Of a stretch of DNA of 64,000 nt, positions 25,806 through 34,113 are shown in pieces (the stretch's first letter is position 1; each line of letters opens with the position of its first letter). The notes beneath the pieces are model-generated. The model made no database searches. It was not told the origin of the DNA and worked only from the letters and a program-made list of their open reading frames with translations. Position numbers and translations under genes: made by a program. The DNA is from DATARH01 sp963712835. GTDB lineage: Bacteria; Pseudomonadota; Alphaproteobacteria; ATCC43930; CGMCC-115725. The DNA is taken from NCBI GenBank assembly GCA_963712835.1, contig CAVQJJ010000006.1, positions 124,001-188,000 of the forward strand. Reading direction: 5' to 3'.

Positions 25806-26821
25806 CGGGTGCGCGTGATTTTTTGCAAGTGGCGCGGCCGATCCGGGTCGACACACCGCGCGACGGCGAGCCTTGCGGCCATCTTGTAGAAGCTCTGGAT
25901 CAAGCAGAGCGCATCTGCGTCAGGATGATCGGCAGGCAGGGCCGCGAGCGACGCGGCGCTTTCACCGGCGGGGTCGGCGCAGAACAAATTCGCGCCTCGA
26001 CCGCGCAATTCGGCCGCAAGCCGCCGCAATCCCGGCGCGGTCTCGTCCGGCGGCACGAACATCAGCAGCGGATAACTAGCGTCGACCAGCGCGACCGGAC
26101 CGTGCAGGAATTCGGCGCCGCTAAAGGCTTCGGCGGGCAGATCGGCCAACTCCTTCAACTTGAGCGCGGCTTCGCGGGCGATCGCCAGGGTCGGACCGCG
26201 GCCGATGGCGACCAGGCTGCTGGCTGCAGCGAAGGCGGGGATGGCTTCGCCCCAATCGAGCCGCGCGGCTTCGGCCAGCCGCATCGGCAACCGCTCTATC
26301 GTGGCGTGCAAGGCTGCATCTTCCGTCCATCGGGCGACCAGCCGGAGTAGCGCCGCCAGGCTCGCGATAAAGCTCTTGGTCGCGGCCACGGCGCGCTCCG
26401 AGCCGGCGCCAATCGGCAGCACGATATCGCAAGAGTTGGCGAGCGGGCTTTCCACGTCATTGACCAGCGCGGCGGTAAGCGCGCCCGAGCGTCGCGCCGA
26501 ATTGGCCGCTTCGATCAAATCGTCGCTACGTCCCGATTGGGAGATCGCGAGAAAGAACTGGCCGTTAAGGCTCAGATCACGGCGATAGGCGGTGAAGATG
26601 ACCGGTGCCGCCGCGACGACGGGAATCCCCAAGCGGCGCTCGATGAGATGCTTGGCGAAGGCCGCCGCATGCGCTGAACTACCGCGTGCGCAGGTGACAA
26701 CGACCGACGGCGGCGAGCCGGCGAGCCGGCCGGCCAGTTCTTTGAGCGGTGCGGCCAGCGCCGATTTCTGTCGCGCGACTGCTTCCGGGGCCTCGTTCAA
26801 GTCGGTCTCGACAAGGCTCAT
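25802..26821 (-). CDS. SIS-domain glucosamine-6-phosphate deaminase (NagB-II/AgaS type)
   Basis: A 339-residue protein with two SIS sugar-isomerase domains related to the isomerase half of GlmS but without the glutaminase domain. Visible are VVVTCARGSSAHAAAFAKH (first SIS, about residue 42), ISQSGRSDDLIEA, GSERAVAATKSF, and the second-domain motif AIAREAALKLKEL followed by EAFSGAEFLHGP. In this context it most likely converts glucosamine-6-phosphate to fructose-6-phosphate and ammonia, replacing classical NagB; that assignment is inferred from the neighbours. Both gene boundaries overlap the adjoining genes by four bases. Confidence 0.82.
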   Translation of the reverse strand: MSLVETDLNEAPEAVARQKSALAAPLKELAGRLAGSPPSVVVTCARGSSAHAAAFAKHLIERRLGIPVVAAAPVIFTAYRRDLSLNGQFFLAISQSGRSDDLIEAANSARRSGALTAALVNDVESPLANSCDIVLPIGAGSERAVAATKSFIASLAALLRLVARWTEDAALHATIERLPMRLAEAARLDWGEAIPAFAAASSLVAIGRGPTLAIAREAALKLKELADLPAEAFSGAEFLHGPVALVDASYPLLMFVPPDETAPGLRRLAAELRGRGANLFCADPAGESAASLAALPADHPDADALCLIQSFYKMAARLAVARCVDPDRPRHLQKITRTR

Positions 26822-27711
26822 GCCGGCAGCGCGCGGTATGAGGCTGCGCCGGCGGCAATTTGCAGCGCGCCGGTCAGCGCATCGCCTCGCGGAGCCACTA
26901 GGTGGCGGCGTGTCACCGCAGCGAGATGCGGCTCGATCGCCGCCGCCAAGCCGCCAGTGAGCGCGATGCGCGTCGCACCAATCGCGACGAGACGCGCCGC
27001 GAGGGCGTCGATATACCCCGCGGCAATCCGCATCAGCTCACCGCCGACTTCATCCCCGTGCTCTGCCAGCGCGACGACGAGCGGCGCCAAGCTGCCGTAG
27101 TCGGCCGGCTTCGCGGTTGCCGTCCAGCGGATGATCGCATGCGGATCGTGGCCGAAGCGCGCGAAGATTTCGGTCAGCAAGGGGCTCCATGCGAGCCGCG
27201 CGTCATGCGCCCATAGCACCCGGCGCAGCACTTCGCGGCCGAGCCATGCGCCGCTTCCTTCGTCGGACAACTGCAGGCCCCAACCGCCGATGCGATAGGC
27301 TAGGCCATCGACAATCGCCCAGCCGATGCTGCCCGTCCCGATGACGATAACGCCGCCGTCGCCATCAGGATGGGCGCCGATGCAGGCGGCCTCGGCGTCG
27401 GTGGCAATGATGGTGCGGTGGAAGGGCAACGGGTGTCGGCTGGCCCGCGCCCGTTCCGCCGGCTCGCTCGCGCCGGCGAGCGCAAGGCATGCGGTTGTGC
27501 GTTCCAACGCCGCCAGCGGGAGGCTCGCACCCCTGAGGCACTGGCGGGTTCCGTCGAGAACCGCGGCGAAGGCTTCGAGAAAGCCGAGGTGCAGATTGGC
27601 GGGTCCCGCTTCACCTTCGCCAAGCACCGCGCCGGAACCAAGCGCGAGCCGGGCGCGGCAGCGGGTTCCGCCGCCATCCACGCCCAGGAATAAGTCGCCG
27701 CTCGTCATCAT
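26818..27711 (-). CDS. BadF/BadG-family ATPase, probable N-acetylglucosamine kinase
   Basis: A 297-residue ASKHA-fold kinase from the ATG at 27711; the adjacent ATG at 27708 is also possible. The phosphate-1 motif is FLGVDGGGTRCRARL, phosphate-2 is VIVIGTGSIGWAI, and IGGWGLQLSDEGSGAWLGRE carries the sugar-binding segment of N-acetylglucosamine kinases in this family. It probably phosphorylates GlcNAc (and possibly other amino sugars) at the head of the nag operon. The start faces murQ across 64 bases, so the two transcription units share a control region. Confidence 0.82.
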   Translation of the reverse strand: MMTSGDLFLGVDGGGTRCRARLALGSGAVLGEGEAGPANLHLGFLEAFAAVLDGTRQCLRGASLPLAALERTTACLALAGASEPAERARASRHPLPFHRTIIATDAEAACIGAHPDGDGGVIVIGTGSIGWAIVDGLAYRIGGWGLQLSDEGSGAWLGREVLRRVLWAHDARLAWSPLLTEIFARFGHDPHAIIRWTATAKPADYGSLAPLVVALAEHGDEVGGELMRIAAGYIDALAARLVAIGATRIALTGGLAAAIEPHLAAVTRRHLVAPRGDALTGALQIAAGAASYRALPA

Positions 27712-27715
27712 CGAT

Positions 27716-27727
27716 TGGTGAACACCA
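27716..27727. promoter_or_regulatory. small palindrome in the nagK/murQ divergent spacer
   Basis: A perfect TGGTG-AA-CACCA palindrome lies 5 bases upstream of the kinase start, inside the only spacer between the two divergent amino-sugar units. It could be an operator half-site arrangement for a local regulator. No regulator gene is present in the block, and a 12-base palindrome can arise by chance. Confidence 0.25.
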
Positions 27728-27775
27728 CAGAACTGAAAAAGCCTCGGCCGCGTTGGTATTTGCGAACGGAGCCCA

Positions 27776-28594
27776 ATGAACACCGAACGCGCCAGTCCTC
27801 GCTATTCCACCATCGACCTGTGGGAGCCCGGCGAGGCGCTCGATGCCATGATCGAGGGTCAGCTCGCCGCGGTGGCCGCAGTGCATGCCGCGCGTGCCTT
27901 TCTGGAGACTGCGGCCTTGGCGATTGAAGCCCGGCTCAGGAGTGGCGGCCGTCTGGTTTATGCCGGCGCCGGCACCTCGGGACGGCTTGCGGTGCAGGAT
28001 GGCGCCGAGCTTCTGCCGACCTTCGGATGGCCGGCCGAGCGGCTGCTCGTGCTGTTGGCCGGCGGCGACGATGCGCTGCTGCGCGCGGTCGAGGGCGCGG
28101 AAGACGATGCCGAGTTTGCCGCGCGGCTCGTGCGCGAGCACAAGCTCGAGTCGCAAGACGTGCTGATCGCGGTGGCGGCTAGCGGCACGACGCCTTTCAC
28201 TGTCGGGGTCCTGCGCGAGGCCCGGCGAGCAGGTGCAGCGACGATCGGCATCGCCAATAATCGCGATACGCCGCTGCTCATCGAAGCCGAATATCCGGTG
28301 CTGCTCGATACCGGCGCTGAGCCGATCGCCGGCTCGACGCGCATGAAAGCCGGCACCGCGCAGCGCGTCGCGCTGACGGTCCTGTCGAGCCTCGTCATGA
28401 TACGGCTGGGGCGTGTCTATCGCGGGCTGATGGTCGAGATACACGGCATCAATGCCAAGTTGGCCCGGCGCAGCGAGGATATTCTAATGCAGCTGACCGG
28501 CATCGACAGGAAGGCGGCCCGCCGGACGCTCTCCACTACAGGCGGTGACCTTAAAGCGGCAATTCGCCAATTTGATCGTGGGTTCATCCGCTAA
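27776..28594 (+). CDS. murQ: N-acetylmuramic acid 6-phosphate etherase
   Basis: A 272-residue SIS-fold lyase that splits the D-lactyl ether of MurNAc-6-phosphate to give GlcNAc-6-phosphate, which NagA then deacetylates. Visible family features are the start RYSTIDLWEPGEALDAM, RLVYAGAGTSGRLAVQDGAEL (phosphosugar binding; the catalytic acid residues lie here), IAVAASGTTPF, and IAGSTRMKAGTAQRV. It is slightly shorter than the usual 295-305 residues. No MurNAc transporter or anhMurNAc kinase is next to it, so the substrate must come from genes elsewhere. Confidence 0.9.
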   Translation: MNTERASPRYSTIDLWEPGEALDAMIEGQLAAVAAVHAARAFLETAALAIEARLRSGGRLVYAGAGTSGRLAVQDGAELLPTFGWPAERLLVLLAGGDDALLRAVEGAEDDAEFAARLVREHKLESQDVLIAVAASGTTPFTVGVLREARRAGAATIGIANNRDTPLLIEAEYPVLLDTGAEPIAGSTRMKAGTAQRVALTVLSSLVMIRLGRVYRGLMVEIHGINAKLARRSEDILMQLTGIDRKAARRTLSTTGGDLKAAIRQFDRGFIR

Positions 28595-28784
28595 GCGCCA
28601 GCGGACGCCTGACCTCGACGGTGGGGACTGGTCCTCCTGCCCTTCGCTGACCTCGCCGGCTCGCTCGTTACCGTCAAGCTATCTGACGTTGCGCGAACCG
28701 TAGAGGCACAATACGCTCGATCGTCGGCGCCCGCATTCGCCGAGAGTGTTGAGACGCCGTCCACGATCGGCCCGAGAGGGTGAG

Positions 28785-29489
28785 ATGCTCGGCATATCGA
28801 CCGCCAATCTTCCTGAAGCCGCCGGATTGCTCGGTGTCATCCTGTACGTCGGGGCCTATGCCGCGCTTCAATCCGGTTTGCTGCGCAGCAACGGGTACAC
28901 GTATGCAGCAGCAAACCTGGCCGCCGCCTCGCTGGTTCTCTTGTCTCTGACCAGCGACTTCAACCTTTCCGCGGCAACCAGTCAGATCGTGTGGATCGCC
29001 CTCAGTGTCTTTGGGCTGATCCGCATGGCGGTGCTGGAACGCAGGGCGCGCCTGAATGAGGAAGAGCGCGCCTTTATGGCCGCGAAGTTTCCGACCATGA
29101 GCCGTTCAATGGCACGCAAGCTCCTGAACGCAGGCAACTGGTACGACGCCAAGGCCGGCACGCTCCTCGTGACGGAAGGGGAACGCCTGGGCGGCCTGAT
29201 CTATCTGGCAAGCGGTGAAGCCGAAGTCACCCTGCGCGGGCGGCCCATTGCTCAGTGCACCGCGGGTAGTTTTATCGGTGAAATGAGTTGCTTTGACGGT
29301 AGCCCAGCGAATGCAACAGTGTCCTTGCGGCAACTGTCTCGGTATTTCCTAATTCGCACCGAGGCGCTCAATCGGTTGTGCGCGCGCGACCTGGACATGC
29401 GCAGAACGGTGGAGAATGGTGTCGGGAACGACACCCGCCACAAGCTCATGGAAACGGATCTCAGATTGCGAGAAGCCGCCGGGGCGTAA
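28785..29489 (+). CDS. membrane protein with CBU_0592-like domain and C-terminal cNMP-binding domain
   Basis: A 234-residue protein starting at 28785 after a GAGAGGG ribosome-binding site. The first 85 residues contain three hydrophobic spans (LLGVILYVGAYAALQ, ANLAAASLVLLSLT, IVWIALSVFGLIRMAVLE), resembling the CBU_0592-like membrane domain. Residues about 125-215 are a CRP-type cyclic-nucleotide-binding domain (TLLVTEGERLGGLIYLASGE, GSFIGEMSCFDGSPANATV). There is no DNA-binding helix-turn-helix. It may be a membrane sensor of cyclic nucleotides. It is the last gene before tRNA-Thr. Confidence 0.75.
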   Translation: MLGISTANLPEAAGLLGVILYVGAYAALQSGLLRSNGYTYAAANLAAASLVLLSLTSDFNLSAATSQIVWIALSVFGLIRMAVLERRARLNEEERAFMAAKFPTMSRSMARKLLNAGNWYDAKAGTLLVTEGERLGGLIYLASGEAEVTLRGRPIAQCTAGSFIGEMSCFDGSPANATVSLRQLSRYFLIRTEALNRLCARDLDMRRTVENGVGNDTRHKLMETDLRLREAAGA

Positions 29490-29746
29490 GGGCCGCGCCG
29501 CCGGCACACGGACAAGTCTGGAGAGACAAGATGTTCGACGGAACTCTACCGCGTGATGATCCCGAACCGCCATTGCAGATATTGCGGGGTGGCAGGCCGT
29601 GGCAGCTTGCTTCTCATGTTGTTGCTACTCGCCGTTTTGGTGTGGTTATCCGCCCGGATGCGTTCAGCAGTCCGGGCCTGCCCTTTTGAGCCAGCGGGAA
29701 ACGGCCAACTGCAGACGGAGCCGGGGGGCCAAAATCGGCGGAAGGC
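29490..29746. other. gap before tRNA-Thr with only weak short ORFs
   Basis: A 52-codon frame beginning MFDGTLPRDDP at 29531 follows a GGAGAGACAAG ribosome-binding-like sequence. A second frame beginning at 29553 contains a hydrophobic LLLMLLLLAVLVWL run. Neither is recognised and they overlap out of frame, so no gene is called. Confidence 0.3.
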
Positions 29747-29821
29747 TGGTGCCGGGTGAGGGATTCGAACCCCCGACCTTCGGTTTACAAAACCGCTGCA
29801 CTGCCACTGTGCTAACCCGGC
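29747..29821 (-). tRNA. tRNA-Thr(TGT)
   Basis: The minus strand from 29821 gives a cloverleaf: acceptor GCCGGGT pairing with ACCCGGC, anticodon stem CGGTT/AACCG with loop TTTGTAA holding anticodon TGT, T-arm GGGGGTTCGAATCCCTC, discriminator A and an encoded CCA at 29749-29747. Anticodon TGT reads ACA and other threonine codons. The 3' end points to the nag/murQ block and is duplicated, in degenerate form, at 24343-24389. Confidence 0.95.
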
Positions 29822-30377
29822 AAATCAACTGGTCATAGCTCATTTCGAAAGTCTATGTCTCAGGGCTATCTCAACCGACCTGCGTGAGGGTTGGAGTTCG
29901 ATCTAACGGCTTGGGTAATCCGGCGCTTCGCGTCATCGCCCTGGCAAACCAAATGCCATTCTCTGGCAGCAAAAAGAAGTTTGGGCGGGTTCGATCCAAT
30001 TTTCTCCCTGCCGAAATTGGCAATTGCTGCCGCTAAGCGACGCTGGTCCCGCTCGATACGCAATCGCTCCCGAGCGAATCCTCGTCGTCTATGAGGTCGA
30101 AGGCGCCGGGTCGTGAGGTTCTGGCGCACGCGTGCCAGCGTGTCAGCTTCTCGTTCCCCTCGACTGCCGAGTTGCCTTATGAGCCAACCGTGGGTACGAG
30201 ATTTGATAGCAGAGCCTTCAACCCACCCACATTGACGAAGCCATTCCAATATTGCGACGACTTGACGCGGACCAGCATCGATACTTGCCGTTTCGCGCCG
30301 AGCCTTGACACCCGATGGCGCCACCAACTAGGGTATCAAGAGGTGCTTGTTCTCGATCTGTCCCAGAGACCAACCTC
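29822..30377. other. non-coding or eroded stretch upstream of the radical SAM gene
   Basis: About 555 bases with no convincing gene. Overlapping frames exist on both strands (for example a minus-strand run from 30327 containing ERLRIERDQRRLAAAIANFG), but none has a ribosome-binding site, a family motif or normal codon bias. The promoter of the radical SAM gene is presumably at the right end. Confidence 0.4.
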
Positions 30378-31937
30378 ATGGCTGAGCAACAAAACCGCAA
30401 GTTTTGGACTTGTGGCCAAGAACGGATGATCTATTTCAACTACGACTCCATCAAAGGGTGTTGTGCGAATTTAAAGACCGGTGCGTCGCCGCATATGGGC
30501 AACTATGGCGCCGACGGGAGAATAAATCTTGAGGAGCTGATTGAGGCGAAAAGGGAGCATCTCGCCGCGGTCCGGCGCGGAGAGACCCCCGAGGCCTGCG
30601 TTGACTGCCCGTCGTGGAAGCTCAACGAGTGGCCCGAGACACCGTATTTGTTCAATGACGTCCAGCTGGGCCATTTCACGGCCTGCAATACCGATTGCTA
30701 TTATTGCCGCAGCAATTCGAACAGCGCTCGCATGGCGGTGGCGGCGCGCAATGCGCCCCGCCTGCTTCCCACCTTGAAGCAAATGATCGAACTCGACACC
30801 ATCGATCCGAACGCGATCATCCGCTTCGGCGGCGGGGAACCGACGATCATCCCCGAGTTCGAGGAGCTCGTTAACTACTTCATCGACATGAAGCGCCGCT
30901 TCTGGATGAACACCAGCGGTGTCAGATACTCGCCGGCGATCGAACGCATGCTGCGTGATGGACGCTCGGACAATCGCCTCGTGATCAGCATCGATTCGGC
31001 GTCGACCGCGACCTACAAGGTTATCAAGGGGCTCGATGTCGGGCAGCGCGTGTGGGACAACATCGCGCGCTATGCGCAGATCGGCCCGGACCTCCTCGAG
31101 CTCAAATACATCGTGCTCCCGGAGAACTGCCACGAAACGGGCGATTTCGTACGCAGGGCCCACGCCCTCGGCGTTCGCCGCGTAAGCTTCGATCTTGACT
31201 GCAATCCCTTTATGGCGGGCATCAGCGGCTCTCTGACCGATTCGATCGTCGAAGGCGTCGCCGACATGGTGTACGAGGCTAAGAGCCGCTCGATGTCAGT
31301 GTATTGGGCCGAGGGCGGCGGCGCGGTCTGGGAAAGCGAGCACGGCCTCGATAGGGTCAATACCGTTCTCGACCGGCTGTCCGGCGGGCGGATCGCCATG
31401 GACATCTATGCGTCAGGCTTCGCTGTCCTAAGGAAGAAACCGCAGCCCCTGCGCGACGGCACCCCCATCGACTGGGGCCGCCGCGACGCGGTCACGATCA
31501 CGCCTTTGAATTTCGAGCCCGGGGCCGTCTACCTCCAGGAAGACGACAGCGAAACAGTCCATCGGATCGAGCAGGCCAACATACCGGTGGTGGCCGGCGA
31601 GCCGTGCACCGTCGAGGTCGTCGCGCGGGCGGCCGGCTGCAGCGGGCTGATGATCGAACTGCGCGACCAAATCGAAGGCGCCTATACTCGGGGCAGATAC
31701 GATCTTGAACGTGCCTGCATCCTCGACGCACTCGACGAGGGCGCGGTTGCCGGCGCTTATGACGACGAATGGGTCTGTTGCCAGCTGACATTCGTTCCGC
31801 GCACGTCCATGGCCGTGCTCGACGTGACGCTGCTCGACGGGACCGGCCGGCACGTCTATCCAGGGACGGGAATGGCCGGAGCGCATCTGCGGCCTATCAG
31901 CCTCCATCTGAACGGCAAGCTTCCCAAAGCCGCCTAG
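30378..31937 (+). CDS. radical SAM protein with C-terminal beta-rich module
   Basis: A 519-residue protein. The canonical CX3CX2C cluster motif is FTACNTDCYYC, with Cys103, Cys107 and Cys110. A further cysteine set precedes it (Cys12, Cys28-Cys29, and CVDC at 74-77), which could hold an auxiliary cluster in a SPASM-like manner but on the N-terminal side. The barrel shows RFGGGEPT (SAM-binding GGEP) and NTSGVRYSP. From about residue 385 an extra beta-rich module resembles those in the SGNH protein at 35275 and the secreted protein at 32024 (LRD, Asp-Trp-Cys and GxGxxG spacing). A role in building or modifying a surface glycan or lipid is inferred from neighbours. The start at 30378 excludes 21 unlikely residues. 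Confidence 0.82.
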   Translation: MAEQQNRKFWTCGQERMIYFNYDSIKGCCANLKTGASPHMGNYGADGRINLEELIEAKREHLAAVRRGETPEACVDCPSWKLNEWPETPYLFNDVQLGHFTACNTDCYYCRSNSNSARMAVAARNAPRLLPTLKQMIELDTIDPNAIIRFGGGEPTIIPEFEELVNYFIDMKRRFWMNTSGVRYSPAIERMLRDGRSDNRLVISIDSASTATYKVIKGLDVGQRVWDNIARYAQIGPDLLELKYIVLPENCHETGDFVRRAHALGVRRVSFDLDCNPFMAGISGSLTDSIVEGVADMVYEAKSRSMSVYWAEGGGAVWESEHGLDRVNTVLDRLSGGRIAMDIYASGFAVLRKKPQPLRDGTPIDWGRRDAVTITPLNFEPGAVYLQEDDSETVHRIEQANIPVVAGEPCTVEVVARAAGCSGLMIELRDQIEGAYTRGRYDLERACILDALDEGAVAGAYDDEWVCCQLTFVPRTSMAVLDVTLLDGTGRHVYPGTGMAGAHLRPISLHLNGKLPKAA

Positions 31938-32023
31938 TTCGTTTCGGCGTTGACCCGCGATCCTGACGGCGAGCGCGCCGATGCTGCGCGATTCGATCTC
32001 CTAAGAAAAGGGGAGCCTGATCC

Positions 32024-32662
32024 ATGATTGCGAAGAAGCGACGCCGAGTGGCGATCGTCGGCGCCGCGGTGCTCACGTTTGCGATCTTGCGGGCCTTCGA
32101 TGTGGCGCCCGTCGCGATGTCCCGCGCCGCCGAGCAAACGACAGCGCTTCAGGCTTTGCCTGATTTTCCCGATGCCGGCAGCTACCGGCCCGCCTGGGAC
32201 GGCATTCAAGGCCTCACGGCGCAAAAATCGGATGCTTCGCGCGCGCCGACGAAGCAGCAGCCCTTGGCATTTACGGTCGCTGCGGTTCCGGGCAGGCATC
32301 GCGTCGGCATCCGTATCCACGGCGCGGCGCCCGGCAAGGTTTCCCGCACCTCAATCTGGATAACGGCGCCCGGCCCGATCAAGTTTCTCCTGGACATGCG
32401 CGACGGCCCGTCGGCTCACACCTGCAAGGCCACTGTCGCGCTGCCGGAGAACACGGTGACGGATCGCCAAGGGGACTGTACCAACCCTGTCGTGTCGCCG
32501 GCTTCAAATGGCTGGACGAAGGTTTCGGTCGACATGCCATTCACCGATGATGCGGACTTTCTCTACATTTCGCTGTTCGGTTGCAAGGACGCGCTCGATT
32601 ACGTCGGCGATGGCCATACCCAATTGGACTTCGGCGGCATAGAGCTCTCCCCCGCGTCTTAG
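32024..32662 (+). CDS. secreted protein with a jelly-roll-like domain, unknown function
   Basis: A 212-residue protein whose N-terminus is basic and then hydrophobic (KKRRRVAIVGAAVLTFAILRAF), a signal anchor or signal peptide. The mature part, from about residue 80, contains RHRVGIRIHG, SRTSIWITAPGPIKFLLDMR, cysteines at TCKAT and DCTNP, NGWTKVSVDMP and the closing LDFGGIELSP. This spacing resembles carbohydrate-binding jelly-roll modules and the C-terminal parts of the radical SAM and second SGNH proteins nearby. It follows the radical SAM gene by 86 bases and is probably co-transcribed with it. Confidence 0.65.
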   Translation: MIAKKRRRVAIVGAAVLTFAILRAFDVAPVAMSRAAEQTTALQALPDFPDAGSYRPAWDGIQGLTAQKSDASRAPTKQQPLAFTVAAVPGRHRVGIRIHGAAPGKVSRTSIWITAPGPIKFLLDMRDGPSAHTCKATVALPENTVTDRQGDCTNPVVSPASNGWTKVSVDMPFTDDADFLYISLFGCKDALDYVGDGHTQLDFGGIELSPAS

Positions 32663-32696
32663 TCTACGGCGCTAGGCGTGGGCGGATCGGGACGTC

Positions 32697-34085
32697 TCAA
32701 AACTGGAAATAGATAAATGGTTGGACTGTCACACTGACAAAAGGCAGGACAACCGCCACCGCCGCTCCGTACCCACACGCGAAAGCGACCTCGCTGACTC
32801 GAGATGCGAGAGCCCTGAGATCAAGGTTGCGAAAGACGATGTGCGCGATCGTCAAAAATCCCATTACCACCGCAAAATAAGTTGCCGGCATTAATGTTGG
32901 TGGAGCCCAAACGCCAAACCGCTGGATAACCGCGGTGGCGACGGAAAAACTCGGTGCCCGGAAGAAGATCCAGGCGAACCACACGAACGCGAAGGTCAGA
33001 ACGTTGCCGAAGAGGCCGTAACGGATTGGCGCTCCGGCTGTCACGCCTCTAGCCTTGCGCCAGAAACGATTTACCACCAATCCAAGCCCATGCAGGCCGC
33101 CCCAAACCACGAATGTCCAGTTCGCGCCGTGCCACAAGCCGCCCAACAACATGGTTACCATGATATTTCGCGTCTCGAACAGCCCGCTTCCGCGATTGCC
33201 GCCGAGCGGGATGTACAAATAGTCGCGTAGCCAAGAGGACAGGCTGATATGCCATCGGCGCCAAAAATCGGTAAGATTGCTCGCGAGGTACGGATGGTCG
33301 AAATTGATCCTGAGTTGAAAGCCCAGCATCCCCGCTATAGCAATCGCCATATCCGTGTAGCCGGAAAAATCACAATAAATTTGAACCGCATAAAATGTTG
33401 TCGCAATCACTGCGTCAATGCAGCCGAAGCTGCCTGGGTTGGCATAGAATGCGTCGACAACTGGGGCTATATTGTCTGAGACGACGGCCTTCTTAAAATA
33501 GCCAACGAGAAAGAGTACCAGAAGATATTTGAAATCGACCGTTGCCAATGACCGCGTCACCCGCATCTGAGGCAACAGATCGGTCGCGCGAACAATCGGT
33601 CCGGCTACCAACTGCGGAAAAAACAAGATGTATAGAGCCACATCGACAAAACTACGTGTCGGCGTGATCCTCCGACGATAAGTATCCATCATATAACTCA
33701 ATGAATGGAAGGTATAAAAACTTATACCGATTGGCAAAATCAAATGAGCAACAACAGGATGTATGGGAAAAATATCTTTCAAGCTGTCAACGAAAAAATC
33801 ATAATATTTGAATACCCCAAGAACCGACAAGCTAATCGTGATTCCAAGAGCCAAGATGGTTCTGCGCGCAGGTTCGGCTTCGGCTTTTGTCAGCGACAAG
33901 GTTACGGCGTACGAATTAGCGATAACGATCAAGACCAACCCAAGAAATCGCCAGTCCCAGGCCGCGTAGAAAACCACGCTACAGGCAAGCAGCCACAATT
34001 TTTGCCCCAAATTATTTCTGATACTCCAGTATATGGAGAATGCTATAGCGAAAAATACGAAGAACTTCCAGTCTGTGAATATCAT
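32697..34085 (-). CDS. MBOAT family O-acyltransferase (AlgI-like), copy 1
   Basis: A 462-residue polytopic membrane protein of the AlgI/PatA type, which passes acetyl groups across the inner membrane for O-acetylation of extracytoplasmic polymers. The opening is IFTDWKFFVFFAIAFSIYW. The conserved FFPQLVAGPIVRATDLLPQM, SGYTDMAIAIAGMLGF, DFWRRWHISLSSWLRDYLYI and the catalytic histidine in LLGGLWHGANWTFVVWGGLH are all present. It ends IYFQF, exactly like the second copy at 36918. Its start lies 28 bases after the SGNH gene stop in the same direction, so they are a pair. The N-terminal half is visibly more AT-rich than surrounding genes. Confidence 0.88.
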   Translation of the reverse strand: MIFTDWKFFVFFAIAFSIYWSIRNNLGQKLWLLACSVVFYAAWDWRFLGLVLIVIANSYAVTLSLTKAEAEPARRTILALGITISLSVLGVFKYYDFFVDSLKDIFPIHPVVAHLILPIGISFYTFHSLSYMMDTYRRRITPTRSFVDVALYILFFPQLVAGPIVRATDLLPQMRVTRSLATVDFKYLLVLFLVGYFKKAVVSDNIAPVVDAFYANPGSFGCIDAVIATTFYAVQIYCDFSGYTDMAIAIAGMLGFQLRINFDHPYLASNLTDFWRRWHISLSSWLRDYLYIPLGGNRGSGLFETRNIMVTMLLGGLWHGANWTFVVWGGLHGLGLVVNRFWRKARGVTAGAPIRYGLFGNVLTFAFVWFAWIFFRAPSFSVATAVIQRFGVWAPPTLMPATYFAVVMGFLTIAHIVFRNLDLRALASRVSEVAFACGYGAAVAVVLPFVSVTVQPFIYFQF

Positions 34086-34113
34086 ATCAGGCGCTCAAAT
34101 AGGGACACGGTAA

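Noticed and set aside
29599..29838. Plus-strand frame ending in GEGFEPPTFGLQNRCTATV
   Set aside because: This peptide is the well known artificial translation of a tRNA gene on the opposite strand; the region is tRNA-Thr(TGT).
29866..30327. A 153-codon minus-strand frame between tRNA-Thr and the radical SAM gene
   Set aside because: It is Arg-rich, has no ribosome-binding site and no recognisable domain; it was kept only as unassigned DNA.
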